64,000 nucleotides of DNA from Psettodes erumei. Its lineage: Eukaryota; Chordata; Actinopteri; Pleuronectiformes; Psettodidae. A program made the translations under genes and the position numbers. The notes under the pieces were generated by a model that had not been told where the DNA came from, searched no databases, and saw only the letters and a program-made list of their open reading frames with translations. Positions 1 to 10,307 of the stretch are shown here, one piece after another. The DNA lies in assembly GCA_016785225.1 (NCBI GenBank), contig JAFBJZ010000238.1, forward strand, positions 1 through 64,000, written 5' to 3'. The stretch's first letter is position 1. Each line of letters begins with the position of its first letter.

Positions 1-2
1 GT

Positions 3-572
3 TTATGATGAAACTTTCCAGGATGGGAGAACAGTGCCTTTTATCACCGTTACATCGTTACACCAGCCACTGTTGGTGTAGAAACAAATACCTCCACCCT
101 TTGTTTTGCCGGAGAGCCGCGGGTCACGATCCGCTCGGTGAAGCTGGAATCCCTCCAGCTGGAGCGCGGAGTCCGGGATGTTCCCACATAGCCAAGTCTC
201 CGTGAAACACAAAACAGGAGATGAATAAAAGTCTTTGTTTCTCCTCAACAAAAGATGAAGTTCGTCCATTTTGTTGCACAGTGAACGAACATTGGAAAGA
301 AATATTCCAGGGCGCGCCGGCCCGTTTCCCCCTTCGTCGGCGAGAGGTTGCCATGGTGAGGGCACCTTTGACCAAAATGTCCAACAAAATTGCTGTGGGT
401 GCCAGAAACTCGGGAAACAATCCCTTTGGTGTTGTTCCCCGAATGTTCATAAGCTCTTCTCTGGTGAGGGAGAGCCGTGAACCAAAACAGAAAGCGTAAT
501 CTGTCCACAAAACAAGACAAAACAGTGCGCACCAACAAATCGAGGCAGCCGTCCGCGGCGCCATCTTGGCAG
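3..572 (-). mobile_element. 5' part of an L2/CR1-like LINE: leader plus endonuclease domain
   Basis: Read on the minus strand, this starts at about 572 with AAGATGGCGCC, and the ATG at 564-562 lies inside that motif. The first roughly 30 residues form a hydrophobic, signal-peptide-like leader (ICWCALFCLVLW). A basic patch (SRRRRGKRAG) follows. After a frameshift near 330-350 comes an AP-type endonuclease N-terminus with the motifs SNVRSLCNKMDEL, FTETWL, RADRD and GGGICFY, typical of Jockey-superfamily LINEs. The endonuclease normally nicks target DNA for target-primed reverse transcription. The element runs off the window at base 1, so the rest of the endonuclease and its own reverse transcriptase are not visible. 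It is pseudogenised by the frameshift. Clade assignment to L2/CR1 is from motif memory only. Confidence 0.75.
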
Positions 573-924
573 ATGGGGAGGAGAGACCCAGGTCCAGACG
601 TTTCTGCACTAGGACCTCGGGGATGATGCTGTTAAAGGCTGAGCTGAAGTACAGGAAGACGAGCCTCACGTAGCTCCCCAGGTGCTCCAGGTGGCTCAGT
701 GCAGAGTGGAGTACTATGGTGATAGTGTCTTCTGTTGATCTGTTTGCCCTGTTGGCAAACTGGTGGGGGTCGAGAGTGGGTGGTAGACAGGTCCTGATGT
801 GTTGAGAGACTCGTCTCTTGAAACACTTCATGACTACAGGCGTAAGTGCAACAGGCCTGTCGTCATTGCGGCTGTCTGCTGCTGACTTTTTGGGAACGGG
901 GATGATATATAATTCGTGTAGCAA
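571..924 (-). pseudogene. LINE reverse-transcriptase fragment (RT motifs 1 to A)
   Basis: The minus-strand frame from 924 down to about 572 reads IIPVPKKSAADS, then RPVALTPVVMKCFKR, DPHQFANRANRS and finally VRLVFLYFSSAFNSIIP. This is the fingers and start of the palm of a non-LTR reverse transcriptase. The catalytic aspartate usually found before FSSAFN is a tyrosine here, so it would be inactive. It ends abruptly after LSSPSA and is directly joined, in the same frame, to the 5' end of another LINE at 572. The joint 266-residue frame is therefore a chimera of two elements, not a gene. Confidence 0.75.
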
Positions 925-1084
925 TGTATAGCAATGTCTAACATTTTAACTTGTTATTAATACCATTATGTTATAATGTTTCATTTATCTTGTATATTTC
1001 AAGATTCGCTGTTGCAGCAGCTCCCACTCAGCGAATGGGCTTTCCTATTACTTTACTTCTTCTCCTCTTACTTTACTCTTACTT

Positions 1085-1141
1085 TTACTTCTGCTACTCT
1101 AATGGTACAATTTCCCACTTGTGGGACAAATAAAGAATTAT
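1085..1141 (+). repeat. LINE 3' tail-like sequence
   Basis: The segment contains TTTCCCACTTGTGGGACAAA followed by TAAAGAATTATC. This resembles the conserved 3' terminus of fish L2/Rex-type LINEs, where a small hairpin with CCC/GGG arms precedes TAAAG and a short simple-repeat tail. It is in plus orientation, opposite to the LINE pieces to its left. No coding part of this copy is visible. Confidence 0.45.
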
Positions 1142-2101
1142 CCATGCATCCAGGTTGTGGGGATGCTGAAGCCAACACCAGCTGACAGTGAGAGACGGTG
1201 TGGTACACCCTGGACAGGTCTTGTACATATTTATATGCTCTTTATTTCAGTTTGATTCATTACACTTACTAATGTCAGTGAAAAAATGTCTTCTATGTTA
1301 GACACACCCTAACTATTAAGGCTTATGTTATATTCCTTAAGATTTTAGTCTACATTCATGACAAAAAAAAGATTGGTCACATTTTCTATAATTTGGTTGT
1401 TTTGTTTTAATAAATGTTATTTCTGTGAAAGAAATACTATAAATAAACCATAATAGTTGGTTGGTATATATACCCACGTATGGTTGATTGACATACAAGG
1501 CTTCTATATGGGGTACTTTGAGCATTTCTGTGTTGATAGCAGGAGGCAGTGTTGCACTGGGCTTCTACAATGGACTCTCTCAATGAGTGGACTCTCCTTG
1601 TATCCTCAGTCTGCTGAGGATCTGAAGCTGCATTAAATGGAAGCACTTGCCAACTGTCTCATTCTTTCTCCTATATTACAGGTTTTTTATGGACTTTTAA
1701 AGTTTATATTACCACATACACATATTGGTTAACACAAATTAAATGTTAGATCAATGTGGGGAGAATAGTGAGTACATTTCTGTGGCACCATAAGTTTAAG
1801 TTGTGTTGTGCATGGCCCAAGATGGTGCCGTCCATAGGCATTTGTTGAGAATAGTAGCAAGAGCAAGCTCCAAGCCTGTGTTAGTTTCTGGCTCCAGTGC
1901 ATGGCTGGCTCCAGTGAATGTATTAGTATTACAGTTTGATCTATACTGTTTTGGAACATCATAAGCATTTTTAAAAGTTACCTTCTAAGTCTTCAGATCA
2001 TGCATCCTAACTGTTGTTAGCTGTGTCATGGTGTTTCTGTATGTGTGTTATTTTGTGTTAACATGATAATCTTGGGCCCCATGAAAGATTAGAATTTTGC
2101 C

Positions 2102-2133
<32 letters not shown>

Positions 2134-2454
2134 GCAAAAAGGTGTGCTGCATGTGGTCATCTTTTTAGGTGATAACATTATTAGATTACATTATTTTAAA
2201 TGTTCCATTATTACACTTTCAGATTTTGCAACTACATATTGTTTGGTTACTTTGTATGGAGTCGTTCTAAATTTTCATGTGTTGAAATGCATCACTGTAT
2301 CAGTATGGATTTATGAGATACACTCAGAGCCATAACTCTCAGGCAAACATTATCAGTAACCATGATTTCGAAATTCATTCCTCTGTTTCCATCATTTCTG
2401 GACTTATTGTAGCCTAAATGTTGAAATGTATGCCTTAATGAATAATTAGGGGCT
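1142..2454. other. No gene seen; AT-rich upstream DNA
   Basis: Only short frames without recognisable domains are present. Around 1815-1828 there is an AAGATGGTGCCG string on the plus strand similar to the LINE 5'-end motif described elsewhere, but no LINE coding sequence follows it. A C/T homopolymer block lies near 2100-2133. Confidence 0.6.
2100..2133. repeat. Poly(C)-poly(T) homopolymer tract
   Basis: A run of about ten C is followed directly by a run of more than twenty T. It may be the A-tail of a minus-strand retroposon, but no body was recognised. Confidence 0.85.
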
Positions 2455-2485
2455 TTGAGCAGCACTCATTTATTAACTGAGCACA

Positions 2486-2772
2486 GCAAATGTTCAGATA
2501 TTCAAGATAGATACTTACAAACAATATCAACAAATCCAAAATGGACAATGGTAAAAATTTACACTACTGACATAGTAAAGGTACCTATGAATGAAAAAGG
2601 TGTTTTCTTTCACCTGAAGTACACTCATTTGCAAAAAAAAAAACAAAGCAAATATTCAAATATTCAAGATAGATACTTACAAACAGTATCAACAAATCCA
2701 AACATGAACAATGGTAAAAATTTAGGCTACACTACTGATACAGTAAAGGTACCTATAAAAAAAGTGTTTTCA
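2486..2772. repeat. Direct repeat pair of about 122 bp
   Basis: Two similar copies, 2486-2608 and 2648-2772, are offset by about 162 bp. Both contain TATTCAAGATAGATACTTAC, then ATCAACAAATCCAAA, CAATGGTAAAAATTTA, GTAAAGGTACCTAT and GTGTTTTC. They differ by several substitutions and short insertions. The frame across them has no recognisable domain. They lie just beyond the 3' end (minus sense) of the hAT remnant that follows, so they may be its subterminal repeats. Confidence 0.8.
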
Positions 2773-2878
2773 CATAAAGTATTATCAAGAGATATTTTCA
2801 TCTGCAATATCAGTAAAGTTACAGACTAGTGATCATATTGCTATTTTTTTTCTCAACTCAACACTTTTGTCTCTTGAT

Positions 2879-3142
2879 TTAGATGCCCATGTCTAGACGC
2901 CGAGACTTCTTGGTAGCAAAGTCATGAATTAAATCTTTGAAATCTAAAGAGAGAGCCAGTTCACTTTCAATTGAGAGGATTGCCAGACTGTTCAACCTCT
3001 CCTGTACCATTGTTGACCTGAGGTAGCTCTTGATAAGTTTCAGTTTACTAAATGCCCTTTCTCCACCAGCAACAGTAGCTGGGAGAGTGCAAAAAATCCT
3101 GATGGCAATACACACTTCTCCAAAAATGCTCTGGAGTTGCAT
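2879..3142 (-). pseudogene. hAT-family transposase C-terminal (dimerisation) domain
   Basis: The 87-residue minus-strand frame contains LPATVAGGERAFSKLKLIKS followed by YLRSTMVQERLNSLAILSIE. This is the signature of the hAT C-terminal dimerisation region, particularly of the ZMYM1/TTF-type zinc-finger transposases common in fish. The frame ends in DLIHDFATKKSRRLDMGI and a stop, a plausible true C-terminus. The N-terminal and catalytic parts are missing. The upstream minus-strand DNA to about 3440 gives only broken frames. Terminal repeats were not identified. Confidence 0.8.
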
Positions 3143-3442
3143 TTTGTAAATTGAATTCAGAAGCTCAAGACTGGTGCAATCAGAGGGTGTACTTGCTCAT
3201 CAAGACACTGAAGGTGATACAGTATGTGCAATGGGATGAAGAGAATGCTTGAGGAACTACATGACAGGAGGACGGACTCTGATGAACTTGACCTGGGTAC
3301 TGGATGGAAGACTGAAGGTGAATGAAGTGGAGGAGAGCCACAGTAATTCGCCTGAAATAACAACTAACAGAAGAGAGGAGGACAGATTTAAAGTTTGACA
3401 GCAACAACATGATTGGCTGATTGAAATTGTTGCAGAATGCAT

Positions 3443-4128
3443 TTTTTTCTTCCCTTTTGATTCAGAATTGGGCAGTTAGCTCATTCTGTCTTTACATTTC
3501 AGCCACTTACACCCGAGATTATATTTCATATTTAATATATAAGTAAGTAATAAGTGTGAAAAAGTTTTTAAATGAATGAATGAAATATGTAAGGCAGCAG
3601 AACTGAGGTGGTGTTGGAATGACTGTCATGAATATACAAGTTCTCCAAAGCAACCAGAATCATATGTCAGCTGCTGATCCTAACTGGACTGATTGGCAAT
3701 TGAAGTATTTCTTTAATAGCCTTTTACTTTTTTTATTTTATTCATTTAAGACACAATGGAAAACAAAATATTTCCATTTCCTTGAATAACATTAGACCTC
3801 GACCCAGTGCAAATGTATGTGGAAAAATGTCAAATTGTAGCTCTTTATTTCATGAGAATTTAATCTTTATTAGAGAATGGCCTGATAAATGGGTAATATT
3901 GCTATTGTAGTCACAGCAATAAATATGCCCAGTCAACTGTTACTCTACAGTCAGGAGAGTTTCAATGAAAATTCGAAAATAAATAGCCTACTAAATAAAA
4001 ATATGAATGGAAGATTTCTATTTTTACTCCCATTGTTCATGAGTTGAAATAAGACTTTTTCTAAGCACACAAAGGGCAATTATAACATGGTGATCATTTT
4101 TTAATATTTGGGTGAGTAAACCAGACAA
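3443..4128. other. No gene seen
   Basis: AT-rich DNA with short frames only. No splice-bounded coding homology, terminal repeat or tail was recognised. Confidence 0.6.
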
Positions 4129-4450
4129 TCCATCCACCTGTCAGGTGTGGCGTGCCAAAATATTGCTTTAAACAGCATGATTACTGCACAGGAGACTTGT
4201 GGGCTGGTCACTTTGAAAGGCCACTATACAATTTCACATCCTGTCAAACATCATAATGCCACAGATGCTAGCCATGAGGGAGCGTATAGTTGTCAGGCTC
4301 ACTGCAGGACTGTCAACCAGAGCAGTGTCTACAGAACTGAATGTCCATCATTCAACAATCAGCTGTCAAAGAAGCATTGACAGTCAATACGTGCCACCAC
4401 TAGTGGTGGACATACCAGATACTGAGTCGTGAAGTCGTTGCACTGACCTC
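4129..4450 (+). mobile_element. Internally deleted Tc1/mariner-type transposon
   Basis: A 52-codon frame at 4274-4432 encodes a helix-turn-helix-like start (MRERIVVRLTAGLSTRAV, then STELNVHHSTIS) and ends almost at once with DIPDTES. That is, the N-terminal DNA-binding helix is fused to what looks like the extreme C-terminus. The preceding 140 bp resemble the 5' UTR of a widespread fish Tc1-related element. The catalytic DDE core of about 250 residues has been deleted, so this is a non-autonomous derivative. Exact ends were not determined. Confidence 0.6.
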
Positions 4451-5379
4451 CAGGTTCAACTGTCTGTACATGTGCTCCAGATGAATGCTTCCTGGACAAG
4501 CTCATTCAGTTGTTCTGTTTCTAATTTGCCGCCTGATTTCAGTACCTACAAAATGTAAACACGCTTACATGTTGATCATATTTTTGTTTCACTGTAGTTG
4601 TTGGCTATGTGGTTCGCCATATTTTTGAGAGTGAAGGTAGGTCATATGAGTAAGAATAATTAAGAATGTAAAATTTGTTATTGCTCTTTTAATGTAAACA
4701 TTAATTAACTTAATTATGTTTATAATTATTTAAGAGAATAATCATTCCACAATTCATACAATAAACAGGCCTTTTACCTTAACAAGGGAAATATTTTGTT
4801 TGAATAGTTACAAGTTCACTAACTGTTTCTCTGCTGCCACGTAAAGCACTTTGTAACATGTTTAGTGTTAAATAGATACTTATTGAAATTGTTGACTAAG
4901 ATTTTTGTGGTCGAGGCCTCATCCACCTGGTATATGATGTGTGTTTTTTTCTGAGTTTTATGGATGAGCTGTCCATTAGGACCCTTCATGTGATACATCT
5001 CTTGTAGCACATGTGAAATAATGTACATGAAAATTATATTCAAATATATAAAAAATAAACCAAAGTTTAAACAACAACAACAAAACATTAATACAAAATA
5101 ATTTCAGGAAGTGTTAGAACCACCTCTAATATTTGAATATAAGGACATAAGGACATCCCTGACGCTGCCCACCTGTAAGAGAAGAAGTGACACGACAATG
5201 GAAAAATGTCATTATTCACCATTAATATGCCGTTATAAAATGATTATCACATGCCATACACATCCCGACATGGACACTTTTTGTACTCGGGTACCAACCA
5301 ACCCCGTTCGAAACAATGAAACAGGTGAATTTGGATCACGGTAACCATAGTGAGCCACAAAAAACTGTTTCAAGTTACC
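4451..5379. other. No gene seen; upstream flank of prkcz
   Basis: AT-rich non-coding DNA. Frames on both strands here are short and lack domains. Confidence 0.6.
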
Positions 5380-5752
5380 TTGAGTTTGCTCTCGCGCGAT
5401 CGGGGCGTTAACCGATTTTATTTTCAAAATAAAAGCACTGCGCCGATCCTGAGTCACACTACAGCACACCTTTTTAGCGGTTAGTTTTAGTTTTATTTGG
5501 CGATTTAAAGCCGGAAATGCTGATGTTATTCGAGCCACTTTGAGAACTCCTACACCGGCAAAGTCCTCCAATGTTGTCCACACGAAAAAAAACTTTAAAG
5601 AAGCTGGACAAGTTTCCTTTCGACATTTTTGGAGTCCTGATCGTGTCATGTAAACTTTTACCCCTCGATGTGACCGAGTGACACTACTGTTTCTTCAGGC
5701 CTGTCCAGTTAACTTGTGACTCGTTGGGAGGCAAGGCAAACTGCACCAAACA
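5380..5752 (+). promoter_or_regulatory. prkcz: Presumptive prkcz promoter and 5' UTR
   Basis: CpG-containing sequence (for example TCTCGCGCGATCGGGGCG near 5390-5407) appears abruptly after AT-rich, CpG-poor DNA and leads into the first coding exon, as expected of a TATA-less vertebrate housekeeping-type promoter. No convincing TATA box was seen and the transcription start cannot be placed from sequence. This is inferred from position and composition only. Confidence 0.4.
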
Positions 5753-5829
5753 ATGCATATGCTAGCGTCAAACGGATCTATAATGGACTTGGACACGGAG
5801 TTGGTGAAAATTAAAGCGCACTACTGTGG
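5753..5829 (+). CDS. prkcz: prkcz coding exon 1 (start of PB1 domain)
   Basis: Atypical protein kinase C zeta is a serine/threonine kinase that acts with Par6, Par3 and p62 in cell polarity and NF-kB signalling. This exon encodes MHMLASNGSIM, then DLDTELVKIKAHYCG. The IKAHY segment aligns with the first beta strand of the aPKC PB1 domain, including its conserved basic lysine. Three in-frame ATGs are available at 5753, 5759 and 5783. The first has A at -3 and the third has both A at -3 and G at +4, so the start is uncertain. The exon ends at TGTGG/GTAAGT (phase 2) and joins the next exon to complete a glycine codon. Intron 1 is about 14 kb. Assignment to zeta rather than iota rests on the full four-exon peptide. 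Confidence 0.85.
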
Positions 5830-7639
5830 GTAAGTTGCTCGCCGGAGGGAATAAGTAGGCATGGGTTGAGCTGGCTGCTAACGATAATGGGGGTGGGGTT
5901 GGGGGCTGTGGACTGGAGATATGTTGTGGTGGTACGGATCAATGCGCTGTCTCGTCTTCTTGACTTTTAACTAGGCGAGACACCGCACTCATGTACCTGA
6001 TCAAACTAAACTTGGTATAATGGTAAAAGTATTAGAACTAGAGAGCAACCCGATGGCTGAACATTTCTCCACAAACTAAAGTTTAGAACGTCTCTTATCA
6101 TATACATTTCTCAATTGACCTTTAAGAACCTGCTATATATAACGTGTGGAGGCATGTGCTTTTAGTATGTAGTGAACATTACTTCCTTATTAATATTATC
6201 TTATAACTCACATTTCATGAGATGTCAGTTTTTCTCTGTTCAAATCTTAATGCATTTATGGTGCGAAATTTTGTCCTAGCTTGCAATGGTGAGATTTCTT
6301 TTAAAAAATCTTGGATCTGGATACTGATTTCGATCACTCTCAAAAAAGTTAAATCTAAGTTAGTTCAAGAGCTACCTCTGGTTAAAAAACTAAATAAAAT
6401 TGAATTATCCCGCTAACAGAAGAACCAACAGACACGTTTTAAACAGTTTTCTCACCCTGATTAGAACAATGAATGAACTTTAGTGAATATTTCGTTTTAT
6501 ATGATACTGTAAGACATGCTATTACAGTAGCAGGTTAATTGAACTCCATGAAAACTTTTTCCCCTCTTACTCCTTTTTTTGGAAACATTACCTTTCATGT
6601 TTTATTTGAGGGAAGCCCTTTTAATTTTGTAACCTGTTACCTTTTATTCTTTGCTTTAGTATGTGTCTATGGCAATTTGCAAATTTTCACTTTTGCTGAT
6701 AAAAAGAACCTTCTTTTTTGTGAGTGGTGTCATAACAACCGAACCTTGCTCTAAACACTGAAAGAAAAAAAATCTGAAAAAGTGCAGAACCCGCCAAGGC
6801 TGAACAACTTCACCCTATCTTGCAATGATCAAGAATCCTCAAAAAAATTCTTTGGTATGGATACTGCTCTGGTGCACTCCAAAAACTGAATGATAACTGA
6901 CTCACAGTTAAAGTCTTAGTTTTTGGAACAGAAAACCCAGAGTGTCCCTCATCTCAGGGTTAAAAAACTTGAGAATTTTAACTAAACCCACTTTCTGGAA
7001 TAGCCCCCCTGGTTTATGTCCTCATTTGTCCTTCCAATGTCTAAAGTATGCTGCATATAAACATAACATAAAGTTGAAGTGACTGTAAACCTGTCATTTT
7101 GTCACTGGGTCCTATATTCTTGAGTTTATGGCCCTACTGTAGATTTAACTGACAGCACATTTCTACAATAAACAAACACTGTGGGTCTCATTCATTTTAC
7201 GCTATCTCATCCTTTGTCTGTGGCTGGGTCATCTTTGATCATGTGCTCGATAAATCATATTGTTTTTTAATGACAAGATAGTTCAAATGTAGAGATTTTT
7301 TTTAAATCTTCCAGCGGTCTGGAAATAATGGGCCTTCCATGCTATTTCTCCCTCTCTTGATTAATGTGATTCTTTTTTATGAAGCAAAATATTTCCCAAT
7401 TCCAAGCAGTTCTCAACACTGTAGCAGCAATACTCAGGGAGATTCCATGGGATGTTTAAATTTTTTTTGAAAATTTATAAAACAACATGTTGTAGACTGG
7501 CTTGGTAGTTGGTATTGGAGGCTAGGGCTCTATTAGCCATTCCACAGTTGCCAGTACAAGTGACTTGGCTTTCCTACACAGTCCCAAGCCTCATCCCTTT
7601 GGCTGGGCCTTCTTGTAAGACTACTTTTGTCTGGTTCCT
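5830..7639. other. Intron 1, 5' part: no gene or repeat recognised
   Basis: AT-rich intronic DNA. Frames at 6222-6416 and 6539-6754 have no domains, and no terminal repeats were seen. Confidence 0.6.
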
Positions 7640-7904
7640 TACCATTGAATGTTTGGACCCATCTTCTTCTTCCTATTTCGGCTGCTCCCTTCAGGGGTCG
7701 CCACAGCAAATCATCTGCCTCCATTTAATCCTATCATCTACATCCTCTTCTCTCACACCAAGTAACTTCATGTCTTCCTTCACCACATCCATAAACCTCC
7801 TCTTTGGTCTCGCTCAAGACCTTCTGCCTGGCAGTTCTACACTCGGCATCTTTCTACCGATATATTCACTTTCCCTCCTCTGCACATTTCCAAACCATCT
7901 TAGT

Positions 7905-8718
7905 CTAGCCTCTCTGACCTTGTCTCCAAAACATCTCACATGTGCTGTCCCTCTGATGTCTCATTCCTAAGTACCTAAAATCCTCCACCTTCTTCACCTT
8001 GTCTCCCTGTAACCTCACTGTTCCACTTGGATTCTTCTTATTCACACACATGCATTCCGTCTTACTGTGGCTAACCTTCATTCCCCTCCTCTCCAGTGCA
8101 TACCTCCACCTCGCTAGACTTTCCTCCACCTGCTCCTTGTCCTCAGTACAGATCACAATGTTCTTTGCAAATATCATAGTCCAAGGGGATTTTCTGTTTA
8201 ACTTCATCTGTCAGCCTGTCCCTCACAATGGCAAACAAAAAGGGACTCAGAGCTGATCCTTGATGCAGTCCCACCTGCACCTTTCCTCTGTAACACCTAC
8301 AGCACACCTCAACGCTGTCTTGCAATTCTCATACATGTCCTGTACAACTCGAACAAACTTTTCTGCCACTCCAGACTTCCTCATACAGTACAGTAGAGTA
8401 CAGTTCTCTCGGTACCCTGTGATAAGCTTTCTCTAAATCTACAAAGACACAATGAAGCTCCTTCTGACCTTGTCTGTACTTCTCTATCAACATTCTCAAG
8501 GCAAACACTGCATCTGTGCTATTCTTCCTTGGCATCTCATTCTCCCCATTCATCAGCTCTTCAAAATGCTCTTTCAATCTTCCAATCACACTTCTGGCTT
8601 CTGTCACTACATTTGCCTCTCTGTCCTTAATCACACAAACCTGCTGCACATCCTTTGCCTCTCTATCTCTTTGCTTTGTCAACCTGTACAAATCATTCTC
8701 CCTCTCCTTACTGTCCAA
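7905..8718 (-). pseudogene. RTE LINE reverse transcriptase, broken
   Basis: Minus-strand fragments in different frames read KELHCVFVDLEKAYHRVPRE (motif A, aspartate retained), VGLHQGSALSPFLFAIV (motif B, fully typical) and IPWTMIFAKNIVIC (motif C, where the usual catalytic A-D-D appears as A-K-N). SLARWRYALERRGMKVSHSK and a thumb start follow. At least two frameshifts separate the pieces, and a deletion after YLG joins to the C-terminal region. Loss of the motif C aspartates and the frameshifts mean it is inactive. Confidence 0.85.
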
Positions 8719-8884
8719 CCTGTCGCCCTGTCACCATGCGCCCTTTGTTTGGCCTTTGCCACCTCTATCTTCTCTTTGTGCTCCATCTCCCTGTACTCCT
8801 GCTTACTCTCATTAGTGCCTTTCATGTCCCACTTCTTTTAGTTAACATCATTCTCTGGATACATTCCTGGACTTCCTCATTCTA

Positions 8885-10051
8885 TCACCAGGTCTCCTTG
8901 TCAACTTTCCTCCCAGATGACACACCAAGTACTCTTCTACCTGTCTCCCTGATAATAATAGCTGTGGTTGTCCAGTCATCTGGGAGCACCTCCAGACCAC
9001 CCAGGGCCTGTCTCAACTCCTTCCTGAAATCCACACAACACTCCTCCTCTCTCAGCTTCCACCACTTTGTCCTTTGTCCTACCTTTGTCTTCCTCATCTT
9101 TTTCACCACCAGAGTCGTCCTACACACTACCATCCTATGCTGTCTTGCTACATTGTCACGTGCCACTACTTTGCAGTCACTAATCTCTTTAAGTTTACAT
9201 TGTCTGCACAAGATGTAGTCTACCTGTGTGCTCCTACCTTCACTCTTATACATTATCCTGTGTTCACATCTCTTTTCAAAAAAGGTATTCACTGAAGCCA
9301 TTTCCATCCTTTTTGCAAAATCAACTACCATCTGTCCTTCTTCATTCCTTGCATCAATACCACGCCTACCCATCACTTCCTCATCTCCTCTGTTGCCTTT
9401 GCCATTGAGGTCTGCACCAATCACGACCCTCTTGCCTTTGGGGATACCCTGCATCACCCCATCTAAATCACTCCAGAATTTCTCCTTTTGTTCTTGCTCA
9501 TATCCTACCTGTGGGCCATAACCACTAACAACATTTAACAACATACCTTCAGTTTCTATCTTCATACTCATCACTCTATCTGACAAACATTTCACCTCCA
9601 GAACATTCCTAGCCAAGTCCTCCTTCAGGATAACCCCTATTCCATTTCTTCTCCTGTCAACACCATGGTAGAACAACTTAAATCCTGTTCCTAAGCTCCA
9701 AGCCTTGCTACCTTTCCACCTGGTCTCCTGAACACACAGAATATCCACTTCTCTCTTCTGCATCATGTCCACCAACTGTAGAGCTTTTCCTGTCATAGTC
9801 CCAACATTCAGCGCCCCTACTCTTAGTTCTAAACTCTTAACCCCCCTCTTCTCCCTCTGCCTGCAGACATGTCTTCCTCCCCTCCTTTTTCGGCCCACAG
9901 TCATCCAATTTCCACCAGCACCCCGTAGGTAATCAGCACAGATGGGGGTCATTGTTAACCCGGGCCTCGACCAGTCTGGTATGGAAGTCATTGTTTTGAT
10001 TCGCATAGTTGATCTGGCTTTGGTTTTAACGTTGGATACCATTCCTAACAC
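8885..10051 (-). CDS. RTE LINE endonuclease ORF (388 residues, open)
   Basis: This is the longest open frame in the window. An AP-like endonuclease starts at GALNVGTMTGKALQLVDMM. Metal- and DNA-binding motifs follow: ILCVQETRWKG, GIGVILKEDLARNVLEV, NVVSGYGPQVGYEQE, GADLNGKGNRGDEEVMGRRG and STQVDYILCR, with a late ARQHRMVVCR where the catalytic histidine sits. About 85 residues before GALNVG come from the 5' region and may not be translated. The protein would nick target DNA to prime reverse transcription. The frame stops at GRKVDKETW, before the reverse transcriptase. The element as a whole is therefore defective although this domain stayed open. Some substitutions (GADLNG) sit at normally conserved sites. 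Confidence 0.8.
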   Translation of the reverse strand: MLGMVSNVKTKARSTMRIKTMTSIPDWSRPGLTMTPICADYLRGAGGNWMTVGRKRRGGRHVCRQREKRGVKSLELRVGALNVGTMTGKALQLVDMMQKREVDILCVQETRWKGSKAWSLGTGFKLFYHGVDRRRNGIGVILKEDLARNVLEVKCLSDRVMSMKIETEGMLLNVVSGYGPQVGYEQEQKEKFWSDLDGVMQGIPKGKRVVIGADLNGKGNRGDEEVMGRRGIDARNEEGQMVVDFAKRMEMASVNTFFEKRCEHRIMYKSEGRSTQVDYILCRQCKLKEISDCKVVARDNVARQHRMVVCRTTLVVKKMRKTKVGQRTKWWKLREEECCVDFRKELRQALGGLEVLPDDWTTTAIIIRETGRRVLGVSSGRKVDKETW

Positions 10052-10307
10052 AACCCTCTGCTATTTATCAAAAATGTATCTTGTGCCCTCCTTGTGGCTG
10101 CATTATTGAATGTTCCTACCCATGCTTTTCATATTTGTGCTTGCATTGCAATAATTCTCTTAAGTATTGCAGAAATCAACTTAGTACAAATATGTATGGA
10201 TGAAATAAAACCACTGTAATGGTACAGCCAATAAAAATTGTGAGAATTAACTATATGAAATGATAAGGCTAAATAAAATCTCATGTTTAAGTTTGGTCTT
10301 ATGTTTG

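Larger units (their letters stand above)
7640..10060 (-). mobile_element. RTE-clade LINE (Rex3/Expander/BovB-like), internally deleted
   Basis: On the minus strand the element begins near 10060 and ends near 7653 with TTGCTGTGGCGACCCCTGAA followed by GGAGCAGCC and a GAA-rich tail (GGAAGAAGAAGATGG), the characteristic 3' terminus of fish RTE elements. The order is endonuclease (10051-8885), connector, reverse transcriptase (about 8718-8143) and C-terminus (about 8207-7905). At roughly 2.4 kb it is shorter than an intact RTE of about 3.2 kb. Two internal deletions account for this: one in the RT fingers (after NGENEMPRK) and one in the thumb/connection (after DFRYLG). It lies antisense to prkcz in intron 1. 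Confidence 0.85.

Noticed and set aside
1813..1830. AAGATGGTGCCG on the plus strand as a further LINE 5' end
   Set aside because: No LINE leader, endonuclease or tail follows in that orientation.
5233..5649. 138-codon minus-strand frame overlapping the prkcz promoter region
   Set aside because: No domain, signal or splice context. Likely open by chance over CpG-containing promoter DNA.
7509..9521. Several long plus-strand frames rich in Ser/Leu/His
   Set aside because: Antisense shadows of the RTE LINE on the minus strand.
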